Position numbers and translations under genes: made by a program. From Corynebacterium comes (lineage in GTDB: Bacteria; Actinomycetota; Actinomycetes; Mycobacteriales; Mycobacteriaceae): a stretch of DNA of 64,000 nt. Shown piece by piece: positions 8,235 to 18,770 of the stretch. The DNA lies in assembly GCF_009734405.1 (NCBI RefSeq), contig NZ_CP046453.1:2480001-2544000 (forward strand), given 5' to 3'. The notes under the pieces are model-generated. The model worked only from the letters and a program-made list of their open reading frames with translations, was not told the DNA's origin and made no database searches. The stretch's first letter is position 1, and each line of letters starts with the position of its first letter.

Positions 8235-9419
8235 TCAGTCGTCCTCGAAGATGCCCGGCCAGGCCTCCGGCGGATAGGCAGGAGTCTGGGAGGTGGGCGC
8301 GAGGGCCGCCAGGGCGGATTCACGGGACCAGCCGCAGACCTCCAGAAGATCCGCGGTGATGGACCGTGTCTGGGCGAGGATGACGTACTCGGACAGGACG
8401 CCGTCATCACTGATCACACCCATGTCCGAACGGGCACCGATAACCTGGAGCCGACGGACGAGCTCGGGGATGTCCTGGGCTTCGTTTGCCTCGGTGCGGG
8501 TGTCGAAGACGTCGGAGAGAGATGCGGCGACGTCGGCGAGTTCATCGACGATGTTGATCAGACGGGTAGACACGGCGTCGCCGTCCTGGGACAGGACCAT
8601 CGCGCGACGTGCGATGACCCGACTGTTTCGCATGGCGTTCTCCACAGCGGGGAGGATTCTTTCGAGGGAGCGCACGCGGCGTCGCACACCCCACATCAGG
8701 GGCGAGAGATTCGACACCTCCCGTCCGACCTTGGCGGCGGACAGCATGTTGTCGATGTCCGGCTGGGTGTTGTGGACCGCGTCGAGTGCCTGGTCCAGGC
8801 TGCGGGCGTCGCGGGTGTCCAGGGCGACGGCCACATCGTCGAGCACAGAGGAGACGATACCGAGGATCTTCGACACCTCCTGCCTGCCCGAGCTGAGGGG
8901 GGAAGACGGAAGCAACGCTATCGTCGCCAGACCAATGGCTGAACCGATGAACGCGTCGATCATGCGGTCCGGGCCACCGCCTGCCGCCCCGGGCGGCAGG
9001 ATCGTCGCGATGAGGATCGAGCCGATGGCCACCTGGTTGCTCACCAACGGCGACTTCGACAGGAACGACGCCACCGTCAACGAGATAGCCACGATGAGTG
9101 GGATCTGCCACGTCCCGCCGGGCAGGGAGTGCACGAGGAGATCACCCAGACCGACGCCCACGGTGACGCCCAACGAGAGTTCCAGCGCGCGGCGGATGCG
9201 GTCACCCCCGGTCAGTCCGAGGATGATGACCACCGTGATCGGGGCGAAGAAGGGTGCGGGGTGCTCAAAGAGGGTCCGCGCGACCCAGTAGGCCAGGCCG
9301 GCGGCCACCGCGACCTGGATGATCGCGATGGATCGCTTGCGCACCCGGTGGACGCGGGACTCCAACGAACCCTCCACCTGGCGGAGGCGTTCCAGGGTGC
9401 CGATTCTCAGTTTCGCCAT
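8235..9419 (-). CDS. FUSC-family inner-membrane protein (possible aromatic acid exporter)
   Basis: 394 residues. After a basic N-terminus, roughly residues 30-180 form several hydrophobic segments (AIIQVAVAAGLAYWVARTLF, FFAPITVVIILGL, LIVAISLTVASFL, IGSILIATILPPG, FIGSAIGLATIALLP), the layout of the fusaric-acid-resistance/ArAE family. The remainder is a long soluble helical domain rich in Arg, Asp and Ser. These proteins are thought to export aromatic acids or other organic anions, but members with this domain order are mostly uncharacterised. It follows the fda terminator on the same strand and probably has its own promoter. Confidence 0.75.
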   Translation of the reverse strand: MAKLRIGTLERLRQVEGSLESRVHRVRKRSIAIIQVAVAAGLAYWVARTLFEHPAPFFAPITVVIILGLTGGDRIRRALELSLGVTVGVGLGDLLVHSLPGGTWQIPLIVAISLTVASFLSKSPLVSNQVAIGSILIATILPPGAAGGGPDRMIDAFIGSAIGLATIALLPSSPLSSGRQEVSKILGIVSSVLDDVAVALDTRDARSLDQALDAVHNTQPDIDNMLSAAKVGREVSNLSPLMWGVRRRVRSLERILPAVENAMRNSRVIARRAMVLSQDGDAVSTRLINIVDELADVAASLSDVFDTRTEANEAQDIPELVRRLQVIGARSDMGVISDDGVLSEYVILAQTRSITADLLEVCGWSRESALAALAPTSQTPAYPPEAWPGIFEDD

Positions 9420-9435
9420 GCCCTAGACCCTAATG

Positions 9436-9470
9436 AAAAAAACGGAAGTCCCGCGCAAGGCGGGACTTCC
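9436..9470 (-). terminator. Rho-independent terminator of fda
   Basis: GGAAGTCCCGC and GCGGGACTTCC form a perfect 11-bp stem with a five-base loop. On the minus strand it follows the fda stop by 15 bases and is followed by GTTTTTTC. Confidence 0.9.
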
Positions 9471-9485
9471 GGAAGGTGCGGGCGT

Positions 9486-10517
9486 CTACTTGACGGACTT
9501 GCCCACCGAGTGCAGGTCCTGGCATGCCTCGAGGACACGCTCAGACATGGACTGCTCCGCCTTCTTCAGGTACGAACGCGGGTCGTAGGCCTTCTTGTTG
9601 CCGACCTCGCCGTCGACCTTCAGGACACCGTTGTAGTTCTCGAACATGTGGCCGGCGATCGGGCGGGTGAACGCGTACTGGGTGTCGGTATCCACGTTCA
9701 TCTTGATGACGCCGTAACGAAGGGCCTCCTCGATCTTCTCCTTCTCGGAGCCGGAGCCGCCGTGGAAGACGAAGTCGAAGGGCAGCGTGTCCTCGCCCAG
9801 GCCGAGCTTCCTGCGGGCAACCTGCTGACCCTCCAGCAGAATCTCCGGACGCAGCTTGACGTTGCCCGGCTTGTACACGCCGTGGACGTTGCCGAAGGTC
9901 GCAGCCAGGAGGTAACGACCGTTCTCACCGGTGCCGATGGCGTCGATGGTCTTCTCGAAGTCTTCCGGGGTGGTGTAGAGGTTGGCGCCTGCCTTGGCCT
10001 CGACGCCGTCCTCCTCGCCGCCGACGACACCGATCTCGATCTCGAGGACGATGTTGGCCTTACGGGACTTCTCCAGCAGCTCCTGGGCGATCTCGAGGTT
10101 TTCGTCGATCGGAACAGCGGAGCCATCCCACATGTGGGACTGGAAGAGCGGGAGCTCACCGGCGTCGACGCGCTCCTGGGAGATCGCCAGCAGCGGGCGC
10201 ACGAACTCGTCGAGCACCTCCTTCTGGCAGTGGTCGGTGTGCAGGGCGACGTTGATGCCGTAATGCTTGGCTGCCTCGTGGGCGAAGGCTGCCAGTGCCA
10301 CTGCGCCGGCGACCTTGTTCTTCACACCCAGGCCGGAACCGAACTCGGCGCCACCGGTGGAGAACTGGATGATGCCGTCCGACTCCGCGTCTGCGAAGCC
10401 CTTCAGCGCAGCGTTGATGGACTCCGAGGAGGTGCAGTTGATGGCCGGGAAGGCGTAGCCGCCCTTTTTGGCCCGATCGAGCATCTCGTTGTAGACCTCG
10501 GGAGTTGCAATAGGCAT
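9486..10517 (-). CDS. fda: Class II fructose-bisphosphate aldolase
   Basis: Zinc-dependent aldolase that interconverts fructose-1,6-bisphosphate with glyceraldehyde-3-phosphate and dihydroxyacetone phosphate. 343 residues, the usual length. Visible landmarks: FPAINCTSSESINAAL at the N-terminus, LHTDHC (zinc-binding His and catalytic region, near 110), SHMWDGS, the zinc ligand context NVHGVY and HGGSGS, and NVDTDTQYA near the C-terminus. GGAGG lies upstream of the ATG. Monocistronic, with a strong terminator and a palindrome in its promoter region. Confidence 0.97.
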   Translation of the reverse strand: MPIATPEVYNEMLDRAKKGGYAFPAINCTSSESINAALKGFADAESDGIIQFSTGGAEFGSGLGVKNKVAGAVALAAFAHEAAKHYGINVALHTDHCQKEVLDEFVRPLLAISQERVDAGELPLFQSHMWDGSAVPIDENLEIAQELLEKSRKANIVLEIEIGVVGGEEDGVEAKAGANLYTTPEDFEKTIDAIGTGENGRYLLAATFGNVHGVYKPGNVKLRPEILLEGQQVARRKLGLGEDTLPFDFVFHGGSGSEKEKIEEALRYGVIKMNVDTDTQYAFTRPIAGHMFENYNGVLKVDGEVGNKKAYDPRSYLKKAEQSMSERVLEACQDLHSVGKSVK

Positions 10518-10538
10518 AGAGTTATCCTCCAGATAGAT

Positions 10539-10554
10539 ACTGTGTGATCACAGT
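10539..10554 (-). promoter_or_regulatory. Palindrome in the fda promoter region
   Basis: ACTGTG and CACAGT flank TGAT, a perfect 6-bp inverted repeat about 22 bases before the fda ATG. It contains GTGATCAC but lacks the 6-base spacer of a GlxR site. A TTGACT just upstream on the minus strand could be a -35. Candidate operator; regulator unknown. Confidence 0.35.
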
Positions 10555-10807
10555 CAACTTAACTGACGCGAGTACGGGCCAGCAGCCCGACACTGGATCC
10601 AGTATGCCCGCATTTCCCCGGTCCCGCCGGGGAACCAGCCACCCCGCACCGTCATTGAGACTCTCCGTGAGAAAATACGTCGGACGTTGACCGGATAACC
10701 CGAAAGCACCGGAGTCCACGTCATTCACCTGCGTCCGAGACCTGAACCGCATGCGTCAGGCTCCCGCAGATTCGCGGCCCTCCTATTCTCCCCTGTCCGA
10801 ACACCGG

Positions 10808-10853
10808 ATATGCCCCGGGGCACCACCTTCTCTGGTGGTGCCCCGGGGCATAT
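10808..10853. other. Perfect 20-bp stem-loop in the fda/EamA intergenic region
   Basis: Bases 10808-10827 and 10834-10853 are exact reverse complements, separated by TTCTCT. The arm itself contains the palindrome GCCCCGGGGC. On the plus strand it is followed by GGTTTTC. It lies 72 bases after the stop of the minus-strand EamA gene and may be its terminator, though that side has no T-run. The rest of 10518-10924 shows no gene I can support. Confidence 0.6.
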
Positions 10854-10924
10854 GGTTTTCTCCTGCTGTCCCGCTCCTGACCGGAGGGAGACTGTGTGTT
10901 ATCTGGAGAGTGTGGAGAGTCGTG

Positions 10925-12043
10925 CTACTTCGCGGCGACGTCTGAGGTGCTGGCCTTGAGGCCACCCATGTCCGGGAGGTTCTCCGGGTGTTCCTGAACG
11001 GGGGTCTTCTTCTTGAACAGGGTGTGCACGCCGTTCTGGTATCCGACCGCACCGAGGACAAGGACCACGCCGATCACCTGCAGCATCGTCGGGATCTCGG
11101 TGTAGATGAGGGCCGCGATGAAGATGGTGGAGACCGGGGACAGCAGCAGCAGGCCGCCGGAGACGGTGGCGTTCATGTTGGAGGAACCGATCTGGACGAA
11201 GGTCCAGGCGATGAACTGGCCGAGCACTGCAAGTGCGATCATGTTGACCCAGTTGATTGCGGTGATCGGGTCGCCAGCCATGGCCTCCGGGTTCACGGAC
11301 GGCAGCTGGCCGTCGATCATGACGCCCTGGGTGAAGTTGAAGCCCTCGCCGCGGATGAACATCCAGATGATCGGGGCGATGCCCTGGAAGATGGTGACGA
11401 TGAAGATGGGCTGGATGTACTTGCCCGGGTTGACCATGGTGGCCTTGCGGGAGGTGTAGAGGTAGATGCCGTAGCAGACACCGGAGGTCAGGCCGGCCAG
11501 GGTACCCAGCACGGCGGTGGGGATGCCCCACAGCTCGGAGGGACCTGCAGCAGCCTCGTAGCCCGGCATCATCATGTCGAACACGCCACCGACGGCGACG
11601 ATACCGACGGCCATGACCGGCAGCACGATGTAGTAGCTGCGCGGGATGCGCTCGTGGTCAATGACGAAGGCGAGCAGCGGGAGAATGATGACCTGGAGGT
11701 TCAGCAGCACGGACGCGATGCCGGCACCGACGAAGAAGATCGAGTAGTTCCAGGCGGTGAAGTCGATGCCGAGGATCAGGCCCGCGATGGCAGACCAGAA
11801 GAAGCCGGCCTTGTTCAGGCTGCCCTTCTTCTTGTATTCGCGAATGGCGTACGGCAGGAAGATGACGATTGGCAGCCAGCAGCGCAGAACAACCGAGGTA
11901 GCCGGCTCGAAGTTGGATCCCTTGACCCAGATGGCCGTGAAGGCCAAGCAGGCGGTGCCGATCAGCAGGATTGCGACGGCTTTTCCGTGGGTGATGTTGT
12001 TAGCCGGGCCCAGCGCCGGCTTGGTAGAAGATGCGTTCAGCAT
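10925..12043 (-). CDS. EamA/DMT-family transporter
   Basis: 372 residues with about ten hydrophobic segments arranged as two EamA repeats, typical of the drug/metabolite transporter superfamily. The first repeat runs from AVAILLIGTACLAFTAIWVK; the second ends in FIAALIYTEIPTMLQVIGVVLVLGA. The C-terminal tail is cytoplasmic and charged. GTAGGAG precedes the ATG, and an inverted repeat (ACCTTT-CCTGA-AAAGGT, 12056-12072) sits just upstream. It diverges from the urease operon; whether it moves urea, ammonium-derived amines or something unrelated cannot be told. Confidence 0.8.
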   Translation of the reverse strand: MLNASSTKPALGPANNITHGKAVAILLIGTACLAFTAIWVKGSNFEPATSVVLRCWLPIVIFLPYAIREYKKKGSLNKAGFFWSAIAGLILGIDFTAWNYSIFFVGAGIASVLLNLQVIILPLLAFVIDHERIPRSYYIVLPVMAVGIVAVGGVFDMMMPGYEAAAGPSELWGIPTAVLGTLAGLTSGVCYGIYLYTSRKATMVNPGKYIQPIFIVTIFQGIAPIIWMFIRGEGFNFTQGVMIDGQLPSVNPEAMAGDPITAINWVNMIALAVLGQFIAWTFVQIGSSNMNATVSGGLLLLSPVSTIFIAALIYTEIPTMLQVIGVVLVLGAVGYQNGVHTLFKKKTPVQEHPENLPDMGGLKASTSDVAAK

Positions 12044-12541
12044 TAGTCTCCTACAACCTTTCCTGAAAAGGTATGATGATTTGACAAGAGTTAGATTAAC
12101 CCTGCCGCCTTAATAAAACAAGCGTTTCCGGAGAAATTTAGCCCGGAAGGTCATACCTGTTGACAGTCTCAGGTCCATGAACTGCGGAAAGGCCGGAATC
12201 GTTAACCAGGCCACACCCCTGATTCTGGCCCGGAAACTGGCACCCAAAGCCAAGATTCCGGCGCCGGTAACGGCCCGGACGAATAAAATTGATAGGCCCT
12301 GGACATCGCCGGGACAACACCCTCCTCCCCCGCATCGCGAGAAGATCTCAGGGGCCGGCGACGGCAGGAGGCCCGCACCCTCAGGCGGTTCGGCAAACGC
12401 CCGCCACATTCCGCGGGAAATCAATAGGATTGACATGACAGCGCCAGGCTCGGCCGCACCACCGGTACAGGACCGTACGGCTCGGACCCCCTCGCTGAAC
12501 TGGGAAGAATGTCCCATAATCTTTTCTCCGTGACAACCCGG

Positions 12542-12578
12542 ACTAAACATGGTAAACATGAACTAAATCGTGTTTAGT
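12542..12578 (+). promoter_or_regulatory. Inverted and direct repeats in front of ureA
   Basis: ACTAAACA (12542-12549) and TGTTTAGT (12571-12578) form an 8-bp inverted repeat; between them TAAACATG occurs twice in tandem one base apart (12544-12551 and 12553-12560). The cluster ends 32 bases before the ureA ATG and is AT-rich within GC-rich DNA. Likely operator or promoter of the urease operon; I cannot name the regulator. The rest of 12044-12541 has no convincing gene. Confidence 0.5.
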
Positions 12579-12609
12579 ACTACCAATTTCCCCTACCTCT
12601 AGGAGTGAC

Positions 12610-12912
12610 ATGCACCTGTCAGCCCGCGAGCAAGAAAAGCTCCTCATCGTCGTCGCCGCCGACGTCGCACGCCGCCGCAAGGAACGCGGATTGAAGCTCA
12701 ACCATCCGGAGGCCGTCGCCTACATCACGGCCGAGGTGATGGAAGGAGCCCGCGACGGCCGTACCGTCGCCGACCTCATGAGCGCCGGCGCAGAAATTCT
12801 CACCCGGGACGACGTCATGGACGGCATCGCCGAGATGATCCCGGACATCCAGGTTGAGGCCACCTTCCCCGACGGAACCAAGCTGGTCACCGTCCACGAT
12901 CCGATCCGTTGA
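12610..12912 (+). CDS. ureA: Urease gamma subunit
   Basis: 100 residues, exact family length. [34 protein letters not shown] and the C-terminal VTVHDPI are all standard UreA sequence. UreA is a structural subunit of the (alpha-beta-gamma)3 nickel urease that hydrolyses urea to ammonia and carbamate. AGGAG lies seven bases upstream of the ATG. First gene of ureABCEFGD. Confidence 0.97.
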   Translation: MHLSAREQEKLLIVVAADVARRRKERGLKLNHPEAVAYITAEVMEGARDGRTVADLMSAGAEILTRDDVMDGIAEMIPDIQVEATFPDGTKLVTVHDPIR

Positions 12913-12958
12913 TCACAATCGGCAACTGCCCCACCACGACACCATTGGAGATTCTGCA

Positions 12959-13270
12959 GTGAAACCTGGCGAGTATTTCATCAGCGAAGAAAAAGCAATC
13001 ATCTGCAACGAGGGCCTCGAGGCGATCACCCTCGACATCGTGAACACCGGTGACCGGCCCATTCAGGTTGGTTCCCACTTCCACTTCGCCGAGATCAACA
13101 AGGCGGTCGAATTCGACCGTGCGGCCGCACGCGGAAAGCATCTCGACATCCCCTCCGGCACCGCTGTCCGTCTTGAGCCCGGTGACAGGCGAAGCGTCCA
13201 GCTGGTCGATTTCGCGGGAGCCCGTGAAGTGCACGGCTTCAGCGATGAAATCAACGGCCCGCTCGACTAG
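12959..13270 (+). CDS. ureB: Urease beta subunit
   Basis: 103 residues from a GTG start with GGAG eight bases upstream; the GTG gives VKPGEYF, the conserved UreB N-terminus, whereas the longer open frame overlaps ureA and is not UreB-like. Core motifs are [17 protein letters not shown] and the C-terminal [10 protein letters not shown]. Structural urease subunit. 46 bases separate it from ureA. Confidence 0.96.
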   Translation: MKPGEYFISEEKAIICNEGLEAITLDIVNTGDRPIQVGSHFHFAEINKAVEFDRAAARGKHLDIPSGTAVRLEPGDRRSVQLVDFAGAREVHGFSDEINGPLD

Positions 13271-13321
13271 TCCGGCGCAACCCTTCACCGATTTCCAAAC
13301 TTATAAAAGGAGTACTGTCTT

Positions 13322-15034
<1,713 letters not shown>

Positions 15035-15050
15035 GCGCTCCCCATGACTC

Positions 15051-15098
15051 AGAACGCATCACGGCCCGGTTCCCGAACAAGCCCGTGGTGCGTTCTTT
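15051..15098 (+). terminator. Terminator-like hairpin inside the urease operon (ureC/ureE)
   Basis: AGAACGCATCACGG pairs with CCGTGGTGCGTTCT (one G-T) over a 17-base loop and is followed by TTTC. It starts 17 bases after ureC. It looks like a genuine intrinsic terminator lying between structural and accessory genes, so it would lower accessory-gene transcription or separate two transcripts. Confidence 0.7.
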
Positions 15099-15164
15099 TC
15101 TCCCCGGCCCTCCGCGGCCACTATTACCTAAAATACGATCCACATCACTTCAAGGAGCAGTCGA

Positions 15165-15641
15165 TTGTTCATCACTGAAATCCTCGGTAACCGGTCTGAA
15201 CTGACGGAATCCGAGATAGCGGGAAAGAACGAGGAGCGTCTCGTCCTGACCAATCTGGACCTGACCAAGCGCATCCAGCGTGGAACGACGGATGCCGGGA
15301 GGGAGATTGGCCTGCGTCTGTCCAATTCGGTTCGCGAACTGCACAGCGGCGACATTCTGGTCAACGAAGACGACCTGCTGATCACCGTGTACGTCGAAGC
15401 GTCCGACGTCCTGGTCATCCGGGCCGATTCGATCTACGAGATGGCCTTTGTCGCCCATTCGCTGGGCAACCGCCACCTCCAGGCACAGTTCTTCGACGCT
15501 GACTCGGAGTACGGACAGGCAGTGATGGTTGTCCAGTACGACCACACCGTCGAGGACTTCCTGAAGAGCGCCAACGCGCCCTACACGCGCGAACAGCGCG
15601 TGATGCCGGAGGCTTTCCGCCATGCCGGGCACTCCCACTAG
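15165..15641 (+). CDS. ureE: Urease accessory protein UreE
   Basis: 158 residues from a TTG start with AAGGAG seven bases upstream. UreE is the nickel metallochaperone that hands Ni2+ to the UreFGD complex. Seen here: N-terminal domain with IQRGTTDAGREIGLRL, then the dimerisation/metal domain with AHSLGNRHLQAQF and YDHTVEDFL, and a short tail ending HAGHSH, a modest version of the His-rich nickel tail. Overlaps ureF by 20 bases. Confidence 0.93.
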   Translation: MFITEILGNRSELTESEIAGKNEERLVLTNLDLTKRIQRGTTDAGREIGLRLSNSVRELHSGDILVNEDDLLITVYVEASDVLVIRADSIYEMAFVAHSLGNRHLQAQFFDADSEYGQAVMVVQYDHTVEDFLKSANAPYTREQRVMPEAFRHAGHSH

Positions 15642-16350
15642 CGGGCAGGTCAGCAGCCCCCACGCGTTGCTGACCATGCTCCACCTGACAGACTCCGCTC
15701 TACCCACCGGCGGGTTCAGCCATTCGCTGGGCCTGGAGAGCTACCTGCAGAGAGATCTGGTCAACTCACCGGAGACCTTCTCCCGGTGGATGTACGCCTA
15801 CATCCGGCAGACCAGCTACAACGACGCGCTCGTCGCAAAGCTGACCGCCGAGGCGGTCGCCCAGCCGCACGAGGAAGCGGTCCGCTCCCTCAAGCTTCTC
15901 GACGCCCTGGCGCACACCACCCTGGTGCCCCGCCAGATCCGCGACGCCAACGCTTCCATGGGCCTGCGCATGTGCAAGATCATCGCGGTCGCGGTCCCCG
16001 ACCATCCGCTGATCGAGTGGTACACGGAGGCCGTCACCGAGGGCCACGCATACGGTTGCCCGGCGCTCGCCCACGGCCTGGCGCTGAGCGCAGTCGGCCT
16101 CGACACGCAGATGGTCGTCCGCAGCTACCTCATGCAGACGACGGCATCATTGACCCAGAACGCCATCCGCGGCATTCCGATCGGGCAGGACGCCGGCCAG
16201 CGAGCACTAGTCGGGTCCTACCCCGTCATCGAGGAGGCGGTCGCCGCCACCCTGCGGAACGGATACCTGGATCTGGGGGCTGCCGCTCCCGGACTTGAGA
16301 TTGCACAGATGCAGCACGAGTCCCTCCGCTCACGCATGTTCATGTCCTGA
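15622..16350 (+). CDS. ureF: Urease accessory protein UreF
   Basis: 242 residues, all-helical scaffold that links UreD-bound apourease to the GTPase UreG. LTDSALPTGGFSHSLGLESY is the family hallmark; RDANASMGLRM and the C-terminal HESLRSRMFMS also fit UreF. The start overlaps ureE by 20 bases, implying translational coupling. Confidence 0.94.
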   Translation: MPGTPTSGQVSSPHALLTMLHLTDSALPTGGFSHSLGLESYLQRDLVNSPETFSRWMYAYIRQTSYNDALVAKLTAEAVAQPHEEAVRSLKLLDALAHTTLVPRQIRDANASMGLRMCKIIAVAVPDHPLIEWYTEAVTEGHAYGCPALAHGLALSAVGLDTQMVVRSYLMQTTASLTQNAIRGIPIGQDAGQRALVGSYPVIEEAVAATLRNGYLDLGAAAPGLEIAQMQHESLRSRMFMS

Positions 16351-16381
16351 GACATACAAAAAACTCTGAAAGGAAATTTCC

Positions 16382-16996
16382 ATGGAACCCATCAAGATTG
16401 GTATCGGCGGCCCCGTCGGCTCCGGCAAGACCCAGCTGATCGAGCGAATCACCCGCGCCCTGGACGGTCAGGTGTCGATGGCTGCGATCACCAACGACAT
16501 CTACACCCTGGAGGACGCCAAGATCCTCGCCCGCGAGTCGGTCCTCCCGGAGGACCGGATCATCGGTGTTGAGACCGGCGGCTGCCCCCACACCGCCATC
16601 CGCGAGGACACCTCCATGAACGACGCCGCCTACCGGGAGCTGATCAAGCGGCATTCGGATCTGGACGTCGTCTTCATCGAATCCGGCGGCGACAACCTCT
16701 CCGCCACCTTCTCCCCGGAACTGGTCGATTTCTCGGTCTACATCATCGACGTCGCCCAGGGCGAGAAGATCCCCCGCAAAGCGGGCCAGGGCATGATCAA
16801 GTCCGATCTGTTCATCATCAACAAGACCGACCTCGCACCTCACGTTGGTGCGGATCTGTCGGTGATGGAATCGGACTCCAAGCACTTCCGTGGCGAGAAG
16901 CCCTTCGTCTTCACCAACCTGAAGACGGATGAGGGTCTGGATCAGGTCCTCGAGTGGATCCGCAAGGACGTTCTGATGAAGGACCTGGTCAACTAA
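16382..16996 (+). CDS. ureG: Urease accessory GTPase UreG
   Basis: 204 residues. SIMIBI-class GTPase that powers nickel insertion. P-loop [11 protein letters not shown] near residue 10, TNDIYT, the nickel-binding Cys-Pro-His in [13 protein letters not shown] near 80, [15 protein letters not shown], and the base-recognition NKTDLAP are all intact. AAAGGA precedes the ATG. Its stop directly abuts the ureD ATG. Confidence 0.97.
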   Translation: MEPIKIGIGGPVGSGKTQLIERITRALDGQVSMAAITNDIYTLEDAKILARESVLPEDRIIGVETGGCPHTAIREDTSMNDAAYRELIKRHSDLDVVFIESGGDNLSATFSPELVDFSVYIIDVAQGEKIPRKAGQGMIKSDLFIINKTDLAPHVGADLSVMESDSKHFRGEKPFVFTNLKTDEGLDQVLEWIRKDVLMKDLVN

Positions 16997-17899
16997 ATGA
17001 CCGCCGACACCACCCTCAGCGACGCGCCCGTCGAAGGCATGCCCCGTTTCCACCAGCTCCGTGAGCCGGTCGGAACGATGGACCTGCACATCGCCAACCG
17101 GGATGGGCGTTCAGTTGCGAGCCACCGCTACCACCAGGGCGCTCTGCGCCTCATGCGGGCGCACTATCTGGATGATTCCGGTCAGGTCTACTACACCATC
17201 ATCAATCCCGGCGGCGCGTACTTCGGTGGCGACGACTACCACTTCACCATCAAGGTCGAAGAGGACGCTTCGCTCCTGCTGACCGGCCAGTCCGCGACGA
17301 AGGTGTACAAGACCCCCGACGATTACTCCCTGCAGGACTTCGACGTGGAACTCGGGCCGGGCGCGGTGTTCGAGTACATTCCCGACCAGCTGATCGCGTA
17401 CGAGGACGCCACCTATTCCCAGCACATGAACGTCCGCATGGACCCCACCGCGTCCCTGCTGTCCGCTGAGATCGTCACTCCGGGTTGGTCACCCGACGGT
17501 TCGCTGTTCAAGTTCGACGAGGTGCGCATGCGGACCGCCGTGGAGGTCGGCGGTGAACTGGCGCTGGTGGATAACCTGCTGGTTCGCCCCGGCGACGGGT
17601 TCTTCACCGATGACTCGCTGCTGTTCCTGGAGGACCAGACCCACTTCGCCACGCTGATCGCAGTCGATCCGCGTATCGACGCCGATCTGGTCAAGGAGAT
17701 CCGCGAGATCATGGCCGAGCACCAGTCGACGTACTCACACAAGGTGCTCGACGCCGTCACGCTCACCGATGGCCCCGGCCTCGCGGTGCGGGCCCTCGGT
17801 TCCTACACCGAGGACCTCTACAGCCTGGTGACCCTGGTGGCGAACGAACTTCGAAGCCGTTTCCGCGGGCAGGGCCCGCTGCATCTCCGCAAGTACTGA
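16997..17899 (+). CDS. ureD: Urease accessory protein UreD (UreH)
   Basis: 300 residues. Beta-rich scaffold that binds apourease and forms the nickel tunnel with UreF. Typical blocks: INPGGAYFGGDDYHF, LTGQSATKVYKT, EYIPDQLIAYEDA and the C-terminal LVTLVANELRSRFRG. The ATG follows the ureG TAA with no gap, so it is translated by coupling. Last gene of the operon, ending before a shared terminator. Confidence 0.94.
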   Translation: MTADTTLSDAPVEGMPRFHQLREPVGTMDLHIANRDGRSVASHRYHQGALRLMRAHYLDDSGQVYYTIINPGGAYFGGDDYHFTIKVEEDASLLLTGQSATKVYKTPDDYSLQDFDVELGPGAVFEYIPDQLIAYEDATYSQHMNVRMDPTASLLSAEIVTPGWSPDGSLFKFDEVRMRTAVEVGGELALVDNLLVRPGDGFFTDDSLLFLEDQTHFATLIAVDPRIDADLVKEIREIMAEHQSTYSHKVLDAVTLTDGPGLAVRALGSYTEDLYSLVTLVANELRSRFRGQGPLHLRKY

Positions 17900-17904
17900 A
17901 CTTT

Positions 17905-17956
17905 CCTGAAAAAGAGCCGTGTGCCGGAGGCGTGATCACGCCTCCGGCACACGGCT
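17905..17956 (-). terminator. 42-nt perfect palindrome, terminator between convergent operons
   Basis: Bases 17915-17956 are a perfect palindrome with a 21-base arm that includes GTGCCGGAGGCGT. On the minus strand it follows the ABC ATPase stop by about 22 bases and runs into CTTTTTC, so it terminates that operon. It also lies 15 bases after ureD, so it probably serves both directions. Confidence 0.88.
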
Positions 17957-17978
17957 GTCTGCACCACGAAACCCCGGT

Positions 17979-18770
17979 TCAGGCGGCGGGCACGCTCACG
18001 GAAGGACGGAGGGCGCTCTTCTTGCGGAACAGCAGGTTCATTTCCCCGTCGACGTCGATACGGTGAACCTGGATGCCGTACACCGGCTCCAGGATCTCCG
18101 GGATGAGCACGTCGGTGGGGGCGCCCTGCGCAACCACCCTCCCGCTCTCCAGGACGAGAACGTGGTCGCAGTAGCGGGCCGCCAGGTTCAGGTCATGGAG
18201 GACGACCGCGCAGCTCGTCGGCAGACAGGCCAGCAGGTCGAGGACGTCGTGCTGAAAACGGATGTCCAGATGGTTGGTGGGCTCGTCCAACAGAATATGG
18301 GTGGCCTCCTGGGCGAGGGCGCGCGCGATGAGGACACGCTGGCGCTCGCCACCGGACAGGTCGGAGAAGTTCCGTCCCGCCAGGTGAAGGACGCCAACCC
18401 TGGCCAGAGCGTCAGCGACTGTCTGCTCGTCCACGGCCGAAGGACGTGAAGCCAGGCCCTGGTGGGGCATCCGCCCCAGCATGACCAGGTCAGCAACGAT
18501 CATGGGGAGGTCGGAGGCGTGTTCCTGGGCGACGACCGCGAGGGTCCTCGACAGCTTCTTCCGGGACAACTGTCTGAAGGGCTGGTCGTTGACGGTCACC
18601 GCTCCCGCACTGGGTTGCAGGGATCCGTACAGGGTCCGCAACAGCGTGGTCTTGCCACTGCCGTTGGGCCCGACCAGGCCGAGGGTGCCCTGTTCCGGAA
18701 CGGTGATGGTCACTCCATCGACGACGACCTGCCGGCCGTAGGAGTAGCTGATGTTCTCGCCGTGGATCAT
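17979..18770 (-). CDS. ABC transporter ATPase, FecE/BtuD/FhuC type
   Basis: 263 residues. Walker A GPNGSGKTT near residue 35, Q-loop in VAQEH, signature LSGGERQR, Walker B ILLDEPTNHLD, and H-loop VLHDLNLAARYCDHV, the version seen in importers for siderophores, haem, cobalamin and some metals. Starts inside the end of the binding-protein gene (four-base overlap). Works with the permease and lipoprotein encoded upstream. Confidence 0.92.
   Translation of the reverse strand: MIHGENISYSYGRQVVVDGVTITVPEQGTLGLVGPNGSGKTTLLRTLYGSLQPSAGAVTVNDQPFRQLSRKKLSRTLAVVAQEHASDLPMIVADLVMLGRMPHQGLASRPSAVDEQTVADALARVGVLHLAGRNFSDLSGGERQRVLIARALAQEATHILLDEPTNHLDIRFQHDVLDLLACLPTSCAVVLHDLNLAARYCDHVLVLESGRVVAQGAPTDVLIPEILEPVYGIQVHRIDVDGEMNLLFRKKSALRPSVSVPAA

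Noticed and set aside
10522-10752. 76-codon frame antisense in the fda promoter region
   Set aside because: No ribosome site or recognisable sequence, and it contains the fda promoter palindrome.
12110-12559. 149-codon open frame on the minus strand upstream of ureA
   Set aside because: No ribosome site, odd composition (Cys/Gly/Arg-rich) and no family features. It covers the repeat cluster before ureA, so it is taken as chance.
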